A stretch of 64,000 bases of DNA from Glacieibacterium sp038211965. Lineage in GTDB: Bacteria > Pseudomonadota > Alphaproteobacteria > Sphingomonadales > Sphingomonadaceae. The notes under the pieces are model-generated. The model saw nothing but the letters and a program-made list of their open reading frames with translations, was not told the DNA's origin and made no database searches. Made by a program: the position numbers and the translations under genes. Position 1 is the stretch's first letter. Each line of letters begins with the position of its first letter. Where the stretch lies: positions 30,325-94,324 of the forward strand of contig JBBQVB010000001.1 of the NCBI GenBank assembly GCA_038211965.1. Direction: 5' to 3'. This document shows, piece by piece, positions 8,960 to 17,957 of the stretch.

Positions 8960-10345
8960 TCAGGACCGGGATTTGCGCGAGCCCCCGCCCCCCAGGTAAT
9001 CCACCAGCGCCGCGACCGTCCGGAAGCCCTGCACGCGCACCCCACCCCCTACCGTCGAGGCGGGGGCGAGCGCGCTGCCGAATCCCAGCTTCGCCGCCTC
9101 CTTGAGGCGCAGGCCCGCGTGGCCGACGGCACGCACCTCGCCCGACAGCGCGATCTCGCCGAACGCGATGGTGTCGGCGGGGACGACGGCCTCGGTCAGC
9201 GCGGAAATCAAAGCCGCTGCGACGGCGAGGTCGGCGGCGGGGTCCTGGACGCGCAGGCCGCCCGCGACGTTGAGATAGACCTCGCACGCCGAAAAGCTCA
9301 GCCCGCAGCGCGCTTCGAGGACCGCGAGGATCATCGCCAGTCGCCCGGCGTCCCAGCCGACGACCGCGCGCCGTGGCGTCGCGCCGCTCGCCAGCCGCAC
9401 GACGAGCGCCTGGATTTCGCACAGCACGGGGCGCGTGCCTTCGAGTGCCGGGAAGACGACGGTGCCGACGACGGGCCGGTCGCGGTCGGTGAGGAACAGG
9501 CTCGACGGGTTGGCAACTTCGGCCAGCCCCTCGGTGCCCATCGCGAAGACGCCGATCTCGTCGGTGCCGCCGAAGCGGTTCTTGACCGCCCTGAGGATGC
9601 GGTACTGGTGGCTGCGCTCGCCTTCGAAATACAGCACGGTGTCGACCATGTGCTCGAGGACGCGCGGCCCCGCGATCTGGCCGTCCTTGGTGACGTGGCC
9701 GACCAGCACCACCGCGGCACCGCTCGTCTTGGCATAGCGGATCAGCTCCTGCGCGGCGGCGCGGACCTGGCTGATGGTCCCGGGTGCGCCTTCGAGCGTG
9801 TCCGAGTGCATCGTCTGGATCGAGTCGATGATCAGCAGCGCGGGCGGCGGACCGGCGCTCAGCGTCGTCAGGATATCGCGCACCGAAGTCGCGGCGGCGA
9901 GCTGCACGGGAGCCTTCGCCAGCCCGAGCCGCCGCGCGCGCAGGCGGACCTGATCCGACGCTTCCTCGCCGGTAACATAGGCGACGCGGTGGCCGTCCTG
10001 CGCCATGCGCCCCGCGGCCTGCAGCAGCAGCGTCGACTTGCCGATGCCGGGGTCGCCGCCGATCAGCACCGCGCTCGCCGCGACCAGCCCGCCGCCCAAT
10101 GCCCGGTCAAGCTCGGCGATGCCCGTCGACAGCCGCGCCGGGATCGCCACGTCGTCGTCGAGCCCCGCCATCGCGAGGCGCGTGCCGCCGCCGCTCAGCG
10201 AGTGCTTCGCGCTGAACGGCGTGACGACCGCGCTCGCTTCCTGCTGGATCGTGTTCCACTGGCCGCAGTCGCCGCACTGCCCCGCCCAGCGTGCCGCGAC
10301 CGAGCCGCAGCCCTGGCAGACATAGCGGACGGCAGCGCGGGCCAC
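8960..10345 (-). CDS. radA: DNA repair protein RadA (Sms)
   Basis: RecA-like ATPase and helicase that processes recombination intermediates. The 461-residue protein has an N-terminal zinc finger (Cys10, Cys13, Cys24, Cys27), a Walker A GGDPGIGKST near residue 100, the RadA-specific KNRFG motif and a C-terminal Lon-like domain. The GTG at 10345 gives the conventional N-terminus just before the zinc finger; more upstream frame is open but unlike the family. The length is normal. Confidence 0.96.
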   Translation of the reverse strand: MARAAVRYVCQGCGSVAARWAGQCGDCGQWNTIQQEASAVVTPFSAKHSLSGGGTRLAMAGLDDDVAIPARLSTGIAELDRALGGGLVAASAVLIGGDPGIGKSTLLLQAAGRMAQDGHRVAYVTGEEASDQVRLRARRLGLAKAPVQLAAATSVRDILTTLSAGPPPALLIIDSIQTMHSDTLEGAPGTISQVRAAAQELIRYAKTSGAAVVLVGHVTKDGQIAGPRVLEHMVDTVLYFEGERSHQYRILRAVKNRFGGTDEIGVFAMGTEGLAEVANPSSLFLTDRDRPVVGTVVFPALEGTRPVLCEIQALVVRLASGATPRRAVVGWDAGRLAMILAVLEARCGLSFSACEVYLNVAGGLRVQDPAADLAVAAALISALTEAVVPADTIAFGEIALSGEVRAVGHAGLRLKEAAKLGFGSALAPASTVGGGVRVQGFRTVAALVDYLGGGGSRKSRS

Positions 10346-10388
10346 GGGTTTCCTTCCAGGAACGGAAGGCGAACATAGCGAGGTGCCG

Positions 10389-11033
10389 TCAGGTCGGCAA
10401 GCCCGTGTCGACATTTCTGCCCAAGCGAAATAGCCGCACCAGCAGCGGGCTGGCCATCAGTGGCACGAGCCCCGCCAGCGGTATCCACATCGCCGCCGCG
10501 AAGGCGAGGCTCGCGATGACGATCGGCGACCACGCGCGGCGCACCCACAGGCGGCGTTCGGCGACCCCCACCGCCGGATCGAGCCGCGTGCCCTGTGTCA
10601 GCGTCAGCGCGAGGCGCAGATTGAACAGCCCCGATATCGCCAGCCACACCGCATAAAAGCCGACGCCCGTGCGGCTGCTGGCAAAATTGCTGATGATCGC
10701 CGTTGGGAACGGCATGAACGCGATGGTCAGCAGGAACAGCAGATTATGCCAAACCAGCTTCTCATCGGCGCGCAGCAGATAGCCGAACGAACGGTGATGG
10801 ACGATCCAGAAACGGCCGATGACAAAGAAGCTGACGAGGAAACCGATATACTGCGGGATGTTCTCAAGCAGTGCTTGGTTGAGTTGTGTGCTCGTGTAGC
10901 CGTTGGGAAATCGCGGCACGTGGATTTCGATAACGAGCAGGGTGATGGCGATCGCAAAGATTGCATCGCTGAAAAACACCATGCGGTCGATCTGGCGCCG
11001 GTCGTGCTCTTGGGCGGTTTCGCGAGCAGTCAT
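10389..11033 (-). CDS. TMEM175/DUF1211-family potassium channel-like protein
   Basis: A 214-residue membrane protein with about six hydrophobic segments. The first helix carries the family hallmark FSDAIFAIAITLL, with the FSD motif at residues 21-23. Bacterial TMEM175 proteins form leak-type K+ channels with two copies of this motif per channel repeat; here one repeat is visible, so a tetramer is expected. The ATG at 11033 gives a short charged cytoplasmic N-terminus. It is upstream of radA, 43 bases away, with no evident functional tie. Confidence 0.85.
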   Translation of the reverse strand: MTARETAQEHDRRQIDRMVFFSDAIFAIAITLLVIEIHVPRFPNGYTSTQLNQALLENIPQYIGFLVSFFVIGRFWIVHHRSFGYLLRADEKLVWHNLLFLLTIAFMPFPTAIISNFASSRTGVGFYAVWLAISGLFNLRLALTLTQGTRLDPAVGVAERRLWVRRAWSPIVIASLAFAAAMWIPLAGLVPLMASPLLVRLFRLGRNVDTGLPT

Positions 11034-11168
11034 GATTGCACGCTATGCGGCACAGGGGCGTAATGGAAGGCGCGAACTGCCAGCGTCACGTGCTTGCAAT
11101 GTCGCGGCGCAATTGATGCCGATGGTGGCGCCGCCTAAACGGACTGCGGCTGCATGGGGAGAAGCGCG

Positions 11169-12830
11169 ATGGCGCAATTTTGGCTGAAAATCATCGGCGT
11201 CGCTGCGCTGGCGCTGGACATCGCCGCTCCAGCCGCCGCATCGCCGCCGCCCCGCCCGAAGCTCGTCGTCGCGATCTCGCTCGACCAGTTCAGCGCGGCG
11301 CTGTTCGAGCAGTATCGCGGGCGCTTCACCGGCGGGCTGAGGACGCTGCAGGACGGCGTCGTCTACCCCAGCGGCTATCAGAGCCACGCCGCGACCGAGA
11401 CCTGCCCCGGCCATTCGACGATCCTGACCGGCCGCCACCCGGCCGCGACGGGCATTGTCGCCAACCAGTGGTACGACAGCGACCAGGGCGCGCAGGTCTA
11501 TTGCGTCACCGATCCCGCCGGTCCGGTGCCGGGGCGCGATAGCGTCGCGCGCGGCCCCGCCAACCTCAAGGTCCCGACGCTCGGCGAGTGGCTCAAGGCG
11601 GCGAGCCCCGCCAGCCGCGTCTACGCCGTGTCGGGCAAGGACCGCGCCGCGATCACCATGGCGGGGCACAACCCCGACGGGGTGTTCTGGTGGGACGACG
11701 AGCTGGCGTTCACGACCTCGGTTCCGGCCGGTACGACGGCGGCGAAGCGCCTCGAACCTGTCGCGGGCTTCAATGCGGCGCTGATCAAGCGCTGGCAGGT
11801 CAAGCCGCCGGTCTGGACCAGGCTCGACGCGCGCTGCGTCGCCAGCGGCACCGACAAGTTCGGCGACCTGACGATCGCGCACAGCATTCCGCCGATGGGC
11901 TATGAGGGTAGCTGGAACGATCCCGCCAACCTCAGATATTTCCGCGCCTCGCCGGGCATGGACGAGGTGACGCTCGACATGGCGACGGTGCTGCTCGACC
12001 GCTTTAAGCTCGGGCGCGGGACCGCCCCCGACGTGCTGGCGATCAGCTTGAGCGCGACCGACTACGTCGGTCACCGCTACGGCAACGAGGGCGTCGAGAT
12101 GTGCGACCACCTCGCCCACCTCGATCGCGCGCTCGGGGTATTTCTGGCGAAGCTGACCGCGCTTAAGATCCCCGTCGTCGTCGCGCTGACCGCCGACCAC
12201 GGCGCGGTCGATGCCGCCGAACGCGTCGCGGCGCGCGGCGTCGCGGCCAAGCGGCTGGGCGGCGAAGCCTTCGCCGACATCGGCAAGGCGCTGCAGGAAG
12301 AATTCAAGCTCGACTATTTCCCGCTCGCGGGCGACGCGCAGCAGGTCAGCATCGCCGGCTTCGGCGAGCGCGACGCGGCGCTCGATGCCAGGATCGCTGC
12401 GTCGGCGTTGGCGCGCTTCAAGGCGCGGCCCGAGGTCTACGCCGCCTTTTCCCGCGCCGAGGTGGTCGCCGCCGCGCCACGCCCCGGCACGCCGGTCGAC
12501 GAATGGACGCTCGCCGAGCGCTTCCATGCCAGCTTCGACGCGCAGCGTAGCGGCGATATCGCGGTCGCCTACCGCCCCTATTCGACGGGCTCGCTACCGC
12601 AGGCGTTCGGCGACACCGTCGCGGGCCACGGCTCACCATGGAACTACGATCGCCGCGTGCCGATGATCTTCTGGTGGCCGGGCGCGAGCGGCTTCGAACA
12701 GCCGCTGCCCGTCGAGACGGTCGATATCGCACCGACACTCGCGGCGCTGCTCGGGGTGAAGACGACGACGGTGGACGGGCGATGTCTCGATCTCGACGTC
12801 GGGGCGGGGGACAGTTGCGCGGCGAACTGA
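11169..12830 (+). CDS. Secreted alkaline phosphatase family protein (nucleotide pyrophosphatase/phosphodiesterase type)
   Basis: A 553-residue protein of the alkaline phosphatase superfamily, close to PafA-like phosphatases. A signal peptide covers about residues 1-25. The metal site begins with SLDQF and the nucleophile region is ETCPGHSTILTG with Thr78. Later metal ligands are in SATDYVGHRYG, LTADHG and GHG. It probably hydrolyses phosphate esters in the periplasm. The ATG at 11169 is preferred over 11154 because GGGGAGAA lies just before it. The gene points away from the TMEM175-like gene, and the 135 bases between them should hold both promoters. Confidence 0.88.
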   Translation: MAQFWLKIIGVAALALDIAAPAAASPPPRPKLVVAISLDQFSAALFEQYRGRFTGGLRTLQDGVVYPSGYQSHAATETCPGHSTILTGRHPAATGIVANQWYDSDQGAQVYCVTDPAGPVPGRDSVARGPANLKVPTLGEWLKAASPASRVYAVSGKDRAAITMAGHNPDGVFWWDDELAFTTSVPAGTTAAKRLEPVAGFNAALIKRWQVKPPVWTRLDARCVASGTDKFGDLTIAHSIPPMGYEGSWNDPANLRYFRASPGMDEVTLDMATVLLDRFKLGRGTAPDVLAISLSATDYVGHRYGNEGVEMCDHLAHLDRALGVFLAKLTALKIPVVVALTADHGAVDAAERVAARGVAAKRLGGEAFADIGKALQEEFKLDYFPLAGDAQQVSIAGFGERDAALDARIAASALARFKARPEVYAAFSRAEVVAAAPRPGTPVDEWTLAERFHASFDAQRSGDIAVAYRPYSTGSLPQAFGDTVAGHGSPWNYDRRVPMIFWWPGASGFEQPLPVETVDIAPTLAALLGVKTTTVDGRCLDLDVGAGDSCAAN

Positions 12831-12913
12831 TCGCGGCGCCCCCACCGCCTTGAAACCGTTGCGCCGCCGCCGCCGAAACGCCTAGCATCGGTACCTGCCC
12901 GGGGGCTTCGGCG

Positions 12914-15229
12914 ATGCGCGAGAAGGAATTGCGGCTGGCGCTCGTCTGCTACGGCGGCGTCAGCCTCGCGATCTACATGCACGGCATCACCAAGGAGGTG
13001 TGGAAGCTGTTGCGCGCCTCGGCCGCGCGCGCCGCACCGGGTGAGGCGATGCCGGTGCCCGATACCGAGGCGGTCTACCGCGACCTGCTCGACGCGCTCA
13101 GCCCGCATCTCGAACTGCGCGTCCTGACCGATATCGTCGCGGGCGCGAGCGCCGGGGGGATCAACGGCATATTGCTCGCGCACGCTATCGCGGGCGGGCA
13201 CGACATGGAGCCGCTGCGCGACCTGTGGCTCGGCGGCGCCGATATTGAAAAGCTGCTCGAGCCGATGGGGGCCGCGACGCGCTTCAGCAAATGGTGGGCG
13301 GGGCCGCTGGTATGGTGGGCACGGCGGCGCGGTATCGGCCTGAATGACATGAGCGAGCCCGAGGTGCAGACCGAGGTGCGCGCCAAGCTGTCGAAGCTGA
13401 TGCGCTCGCGCTGGTTCCACCCGCCGTTCTCGGGCGCGGCGTTCACTGCGATGCTCTACGACGCGCTGGCGGCGATGGAGGCGGGCAAACGCGGCCCCGC
13501 ACTGCTCCCCGCCAGCCAGCCGCTCGACCTGTTCGTCACCGTCACCGATTATCACGGCGCGCCCGACCATCTGCGCCTCCACTCGCCCCCCGACATCGTC
13601 GAGACCGAACACCGGCTGGTCATCGCATTCAACGCCCCCGGTGCGGCGGCGGGAGAGGGTGGTGCGCCTCGGCGCAGCCTCGGCCACCGCGCCGAACTGG
13701 CGTTCGCGGCGCGCGCCACGGCGTCGTTCCCGGGCGCGTTCCCGCCGGCACGGGTCGCCGAGGTCGATACCGTCGTCGCGACGCGCGGCGACCGCTGGCC
13801 GGGGCGCGAGGCGTTCCTGGCACGGTTGTTCCCGCAGCGCGGCGGCGACTATGCGGGCGCAACGCTGATCGACGGCAGCGTCCTCAACAACCGCCCGTTC
13901 GGCCCCGCGATCGAAGCGCTGCGCCATCGCCCCGCGCATCGCGAGGTCGATCGCCGCTTCGTCTACATCGACCCCAAGCCCGGCGGCCACGACCCCGGTA
14001 TGGGCAGCGACTCCGCGCTGCCGGGGTGGTTCTCGACGGTGCTGCGCAGCCTTGCCGACATCCCGCGCGAACAGCCGATCCGTGACAACCTCGCGGCGAT
14101 CGAGGCGCTGTCGGCAAAGGTCCGCCGTCTGCGCTTCGTCGTCGACGGCATGACCCCGGCGGTCGACGCGGCAATCGAGGGCGCGGTCGGGGCACGTTTC
14201 TTCCTGTTCAAACTGACCCCCGAACGCCTGTCCGACTGGCGCTCGCGGACCCAGACGGTGGCGGCGCGCGAGGCGGGTTTCGCCTACGCCGCCTATGGCC
14301 AGCTCAAGCTCAGCCATGTCGTCGAGAGCGCTGTCGAGCGAATCGTCGCGCTCGGCGGGCATCTCCCCGCCGGGACCGACCGGGGGGTGCGCGCGGCGCT
14401 GTGGTCGACCGTCCATGCGCAGGGCGTCGATGCCGTCGATGCCGCGACCGGGCGCGACGGAGCATCGTCGGACTATGTGCTGTTCCTGCGCAATTTCGAT
14501 CTCGGCTTCCGCATCCGCCGCCTGCGCTTTCTGATCCGGCGTCTCAACATGCTCGGCGTTGCCACGGCCGCGCTCAAGGAGCGACGTGCGGTCGAAGGCG
14601 TGAAGGCCGTGCTGTACACGATCCTCGCGCCCTATCTCGAGCGGCGGCGCGAGGCCTTCTACGACGATGCAGCACGGGCGGCGGCCAGGGACGCGGCGGC
14701 GGAACCGGCGGCGGCGCTCAAAGCGCTCGCAGCGGCAATGGACCTGCGTGCGCTCGACACCGCGAGCGACGCGGCGCTGGTCGGCCTGCTCGGTCCCGAT
14801 CTGCCGACGCCGCTGCGCCGCGCGCTGCTGCGCGCCTATCTCGGCTTTCCGTTCTACGACATCGCGATGCTGCCGCAGCTCGAAGGCGACGGCATCGACG
14901 AATTCGATGAAATCCAGGTCGACCGCATCTCCCCCGACGACGCCGTGGCGATCCGCAAGGGCGGGGCCGCTGCGACGCTCAAGGGCACGCAGTTCAACGC
15001 CTTCGGGGCGTTCTTCAGCCGCGCCTACCGCGAGAACGATTACCTTTGGGGCCGTCTCCATGCCGCCGATCGGCTGATCGACATCGTCGTCTCGACGCTC
15101 CCCGAAGGCGTGTCATTCGATAGCGCGCCGTTCAAGCAGCGCGCCTTCCGCGCCGTGCTCGAGGCCGAACGACCGTTTCTGACAACGGTACCCGAGTTGC
15201 TCGCGAGCCTCGAACGCGAGATCGGCTAG
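12914..15229 (+). CDS. Large patatin-like phospholipase with C-terminal extension
   Basis: A 771-residue protein with a patatin lipase core. A glycine-rich oxyanion motif lies near YGGVSLAI (13-20), the nucleophile elbow is GASAGG with Ser79, and the catalytic Asp320 is in DGS, forming the Ser-Asp dyad. Residues beyond about 420 form a long helical extension of the kind found in the DUF3376 class of patatin-like proteins. It has no signal peptide, so it probably acts on membrane phospholipids from the cytoplasm. It starts 83 bases after the phosphatase gene. Physiological substrate unknown. Confidence 0.88.
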   Translation: MREKELRLALVCYGGVSLAIYMHGITKEVWKLLRASAARAAPGEAMPVPDTEAVYRDLLDALSPHLELRVLTDIVAGASAGGINGILLAHAIAGGHDMEPLRDLWLGGADIEKLLEPMGAATRFSKWWAGPLVWWARRRGIGLNDMSEPEVQTEVRAKLSKLMRSRWFHPPFSGAAFTAMLYDALAAMEAGKRGPALLPASQPLDLFVTVTDYHGAPDHLRLHSPPDIVETEHRLVIAFNAPGAAAGEGGAPRRSLGHRAELAFAARATASFPGAFPPARVAEVDTVVATRGDRWPGREAFLARLFPQRGGDYAGATLIDGSVLNNRPFGPAIEALRHRPAHREVDRRFVYIDPKPGGHDPGMGSDSALPGWFSTVLRSLADIPREQPIRDNLAAIEALSAKVRRLRFVVDGMTPAVDAAIEGAVGARFFLFKLTPERLSDWRSRTQTVAAREAGFAYAAYGQLKLSHVVESAVERIVALGGHLPAGTDRGVRAALWSTVHAQGVDAVDAATGRDGASSDYVLFLRNFDLGFRIRRLRFLIRRLNMLGVATAALKERRAVEGVKAVLYTILAPYLERRREAFYDDAARAAARDAAAEPAAALKALAAAMDLRALDTASDAALVGLLGPDLPTPLRRALLRAYLGFPFYDIAMLPQLEGDGIDEFDEIQVDRISPDDAVAIRKGGAAATLKGTQFNAFGAFFSRAYRENDYLWGRLHAADRLIDIVVSTLPEGVSFDSAPFKQRAFRAVLEAERPFLTTVPELLASLEREIG

Positions 15230-15244
15230 GCCGGCCGAACGCGC

Positions 15245-16021
15245 TCAGGTCAGGCCGCGCCGTTCGCTGCGGTAATAGGCGTAGCTGCAGGCGATCGCGG
15301 TGGCACCCAGCAGATGCCAGACGGCGTGGCCCTGGACGAGGCTGTCGGGCGCGCAGACCTGCCGGGTATTGTCGAGGATCCAGATCCCGAAGGCGACCGC
15401 CTTCGCGGCGATCCCGGCGACGAACAGCCAGACGATGACACCGGGCCGCCGGGGTCGCGCCAGCGCCATCTCGACGATGATCGCGACGATCAACAGAACG
15501 AGGAACAGGTAACGCCGCGCGTCGGGGACGACGTAGAGCAACGCGATCAACGCGGCGCAGAGGGCCACGTAGAAGATCACCGCCTGCTGCACCGTCAGGC
15601 TGCGCCACCGCGCCACGGCATACGTCAGCGCGAAGCCCGTCAGCAGGTACATGCCGACGACGTCGGCGAACTGCCCCCACAGGGTCAGCGTCGCGTGCAG
15701 CAAGGCGCTGCCGACGCCGATGACCACCGCGCTGAGACCGTACCAGACGACTCCCGGCCCCGCGAATGCCGTTGCTGCGGCGGAACGCGTTGCCGACAGC
15801 ATGATCCAGCTGCCGACCGCGACATAGCCGAACGACGACCAGGTGTTCGCGGGCTGGAGCAGCAGGTCGCCACGCCGCGGCAGCTCGCAGAAACAATGCG
15901 TGGCGGTACACGACGCAGGCAAGTAGCGCGTCCAGTCGGGGCCGAGCAGACTGAGCACCGCAAGCGTCGCGGCGATCCACAGGATTGTCAGAACGGCGGT
16001 CTGCAGGGCGCGGCTGGTCAT
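15245..16021 (-). CDS. CREST-superfamily membrane hydrolase (ceramidase-like)
   Basis: A 258-residue, seven-helix membrane protein. It has the pattern of the alkaline ceramidase/PAQR/Per1 (CREST) superfamily: ANTWSSFGY near 58-66, Ser105 and His109 in SALLH, Asp120 in QFADVVG, and a C-terminal pair of histidines in GHAVWH. These residues bind a catalytic zinc in the family. Sphingomonads make glycosphingolipids, so a ceramide-like amide is a plausible substrate, but that is inference. The gene converges on the patatin gene with only 15 bases between stops. Confidence 0.8.
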   Translation of the reverse strand: MTSRALQTAVLTILWIAATLAVLSLLGPDWTRYLPASCTATHCFCELPRRGDLLLQPANTWSSFGYVAVGSWIMLSATRSAAATAFAGPGVVWYGLSAVVIGVGSALLHATLTLWGQFADVVGMYLLTGFALTYAVARWRSLTVQQAVIFYVALCAALIALLYVVPDARRYLFLVLLIVAIIVEMALARPRRPGVIVWLFVAGIAAKAVAFGIWILDNTRQVCAPDSLVQGHAVWHLLGATAIACSYAYYRSERRGLT

Positions 16022-16064
16022 GCGCTGGAGTTAGACGCTGTTGGCGTGCGGAAGGAAAGGGCGA

Positions 16065-16110
16065 CGCGGCAAAGCCGCGCCGTCGGACGGGTTCGGCGGG
16101 CTTGCCGCCG
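16065..16110 (-). terminator. Tandem GC hairpins downstream of rplS
   Basis: Two perfect inverted repeats lie close together: CGCGGC-AAA-GCCGCG at 16065-16079 and CGGCGG-N5-CCGCCG at 16094-16110. They follow rplS in its direction of transcription and precede the ceramidase-like gene. A terminator or an RNA 3-prime stabiliser for the ribosomal operon is likely. No U-run is seen. Confidence 0.45.
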
Positions 16111-16187
16111 ACCCGCCGCCCGCGCCTGCGCGAGTCCGCAGCGCAGGCCGCGAACGCAAGCGCGTTCCCGACCTCCGCGGGGCCGCG

Positions 16188-16568
16188 CTACGCTTCGCGC
16201 GCCGGCCGCGGATCGCGCTTCTCGACGATGCGCGCCGACTTGCCCGAACGCCCGCGCAGATAATAGAGCTTGGCGCGCCGCACGATGCCGCGCCGCACGA
16301 CCTCGATCGAATCGATGTTCGGCGAATAGAGCGGGAAGACGCGCTCGACGCCCTCGCCGAAGCTCGTCTTGCGGACGGTGAAATTGCTGCCCATGCCCTT
16401 GTTCGAGCGGGCGATGCAGACGCCCTCGTAGTTCTGGACGCGCGTGCGCTCGCCCTCGACGCCGCGGACGCCGACGCGCAGGGTGTCTCCGGCGCGGAAC
16501 TGGGGGATGGCCTTCGCCTCGACGTATTTGGCGATCTGCTCGGCTTCGATCGTCTGGATGAGATTCAT
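16188..16568 (-). CDS. rplS: 50S ribosomal protein L19
   Basis: A 126-residue L19 at the 30S-50S interface. It has the conserved core from FRAGDTLRV through RVQNYEGV and SFGEGVERVFPLYSP to RRGIVRRAKLYYLR. The last 15 residues are a charged tail. It follows trmD after a single base, so it is the last gene of the ffh-rpsP-rimM-trmD-rplS operon. Confidence 0.97.
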   Translation of the reverse strand: MNLIQTIEAEQIAKYVEAKAIPQFRAGDTLRVGVRGVEGERTRVQNYEGVCIARSNKGMGSNFTVRKTSFGEGVERVFPLYSPNIDSIEVVRRGIVRRAKLYYLRGRSGKSARIVEKRDPRPAREA

Positions 16569-16569
16569 C

Positions 16570-17298
16570 TCATTCGCTTTCTTCGACGTGCGCGCCAGAG
16601 GGCGACTGGACCCGAGCGCCGGAATGGCGCTCCCACAGGTCCGGCCGCCGTAGCCGTGTGTCCGCTTCGGAACGCGCCTGTCGCCAGGCCGCGATCTTCG
16701 CGTGATCCCCCGATCGCAACACTTCGGGGATCGCCAGACCCTCCCATACGGGCGGTCTGGTATAGTGCGGATGTTCGAGAAGACCGCTTTCGAAGCTCTC
16801 GTCGTCCCCGCTCAAGGGCGCGCCCATTACACCGGGGAGCAGCCGCACGCAAGCATCGAGCAGCACCAGCGCCGCCGTCTCGCCGCCCGACAGAACATAG
16901 TCGCCGATGCTGATCTCCTCGATGCCGCGCGCGGCGAAGATCCGCTCGTCGAAGCCCTCGAAGCGCCCGCACAGGATCGTCACGCCCGGTCCGCGCGCGA
17001 GGCCGCGCACCCGCGCCTGCGTCAGCGGGGCCCCACGCGGCGTCATCGCGACCACCGGCGTACCGTTTGCCACCGCATCGAGCGTTGCCGCCACCACGTC
17101 GGCGCGCAGCACCATACCCGGTCCGCCGCCCGCCGGGGTGTCGTCGACCGACCGATGCCTGTCGGTGGTGAAGTCCCGAATGTTGTGCGCGGCGCACGAC
17201 CAGAGCCTGTCCGCCAGCGCGCGCCCGGCGAGGCTGACGCCCAGCGGCCCGGGAAACATCTCGGGATAAAGCGTAAGCAGGGTGGCGGACCAGGTCAG
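16570..17298 (-). CDS. trmD: tRNA (guanine37-N1)-methyltransferase, apparent CTG start
   Basis: SPOUT methyltransferase that makes m1G37 next to the anticodon and prevents frameshifting. The knot that binds S-adenosylmethionine is clear: CGRFEGFDERI, IEEISIGDYVLSGGE, then PHYTRPP. The family N-terminus (TWSATLLTLYPEMFPG) can only be reached if translation begins at CTG 17298, which overlaps the toxin stop as CTGA. The first in-frame ATG downstream (codon 14) would remove the first beta strand, and no ATG, GTG or TTG lies in frame close upstream. That gives 242 residues, the normal length. The start was probably altered when the toxin-antitoxin pair was inserted ahead of it. Confidence 0.93.
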   Translation of the reverse strand: MTWSATLLTLYPEMFPGPLGVSLAGRALADRLWSCAAHNIRDFTTDRHRSVDDTPAGGGPGMVLRADVVAATLDAVANGTPVVAMTPRGAPLTQARVRGLARGPGVTILCGRFEGFDERIFAARGIEEISIGDYVLSGGETAALVLLDACVRLLPGVMGAPLSGDDESFESGLLEHPHYTRPPVWEGLAIPEVLRSGDHAKIAAWRQARSEADTRLRRPDLWERHSGARVQSPSGAHVEESE

Positions 17299-17678
17299 GG
17301 GAGCGTCCAGTTCTCGACCCGCAACCCCGGCACATCGGCGAAGTCGGCCACGTTGTTCGTTATGACCGTTGCGCCGATACTGATCGCATGCGCCGCAAGC
17401 AGCCGGTCGAACCGCGCCCGCTTGAACGGCAGGCGAGCATAGGCGCGTGCCGCCGCCTCGTCGAATGCGACCAGCGGGATTGCCGAGATGAATGCCTCTA
17501 GCACGTCGGGCGCGGGTGGCTTGCCCGCCACGGTACCATAGGCAATTTCGGCGAAGCTTATCGTCGAGATGGCGATCTCGCCCGGAAAGCATTTGTTGAT
17601 CCGTGCCGTCAGCGCGTCGTGTCCCTCGTCCATCGAATAGACCGCAGCATCGGCATCGATCAGGTACCGGATGATCAC
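17295..17678 (-). CDS. vapC: VapC-like PIN-domain toxin
   Basis: A 127-residue PIN-domain ribonuclease. It shows the acidic active-site pattern: Asp8 in YLIDADA, a Glu in ISFAEIAYG and acidic residues around FKRARFDRLLAAHA and VITNNVADF. VapC toxins typically cut tRNA or rRNA loops and are held inactive by VapB. The GTG start at 17678 overlaps the antitoxin stop (GTGA), and its own TGA overlaps the CTG of trmD. The domain looks complete, so the toxin is probably active. Confidence 0.9.
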   Translation of the reverse strand: MIIRYLIDADAAVYSMDEGHDALTARINKCFPGEIAISTISFAEIAYGTVAGKPPAPDVLEAFISAIPLVAFDEAAARAYARLPFKRARFDRLLAAHAISIGATVITNNVADFADVPGLRVENWTLP

Positions 17679-17947
17679 GCCCGCGCGGCGGCCGTGCGCG
17701 CTGTCATCGTGCTGGGCCGCTCGTCGAAGTCCTCGCGAGGTCCCAAGCGTGCGCCCGGTGCCTTGCCCGCGAAGCCGCTGACATCGATCGTGCGGCGTCG
17801 GGCGTTGTCGATCGCCTCAACGATCCAGCGGCCCTGCTCCTCGCGGACTTCGACTGGCGTACCTGCGACCGCGCCGAACGACGCGGGCAGGCGCACCGCC
17901 ATCGAATTTCCCGACTTGAAAATCCTGGTCGCGCGACGGGTCGACAC
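17675..17947 (-). CDS. vapB: VapB-like antitoxin, AbrB/MazE DNA-binding type
   Basis: A 90-residue antitoxin with an N-terminal swapped-hairpin AbrB domain (RIFKSGNSMAVRLPASFG) and a flexible C-terminal tail that should wrap the toxin. It starts with GTG at 17947, with a strong GGAGG five bases upstream. An AT-rich inverted repeat sits directly before that ribosome site, as expected for autorepression by the antitoxin-toxin complex. It lies between rimM and trmD. Confidence 0.9.
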   Translation of the reverse strand: MSTRRATRIFKSGNSMAVRLPASFGAVAGTPVEVREEQGRWIVEAIDNARRRTIDVSGFAGKAPGARLGPREDFDERPSTMTARTAAARA

Positions 17948-17957
17948 GGCAGCCTCC

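Noticed and set aside
12644..15061. An 805-codon open frame opposite the patatin gene
   Set aside because: Same cause. The plus strand holds the lipase dyad and an expected start, and the minus frame has skewed low-complexity composition.
16022..16187. Possible coding sequence between the ceramidase-like gene and rplS
   Set aside because: It consists of inverted repeats and Arg/Gly/Pro-rich frames with no ribosome site, better explained as a terminator region.
16570..17592. Longer trmD product from an ATG at 17592
   Set aside because: That frame lies within vapC, has no TrmD homology before TWSAT, and reads Arg/Gly-rich shadow sequence.
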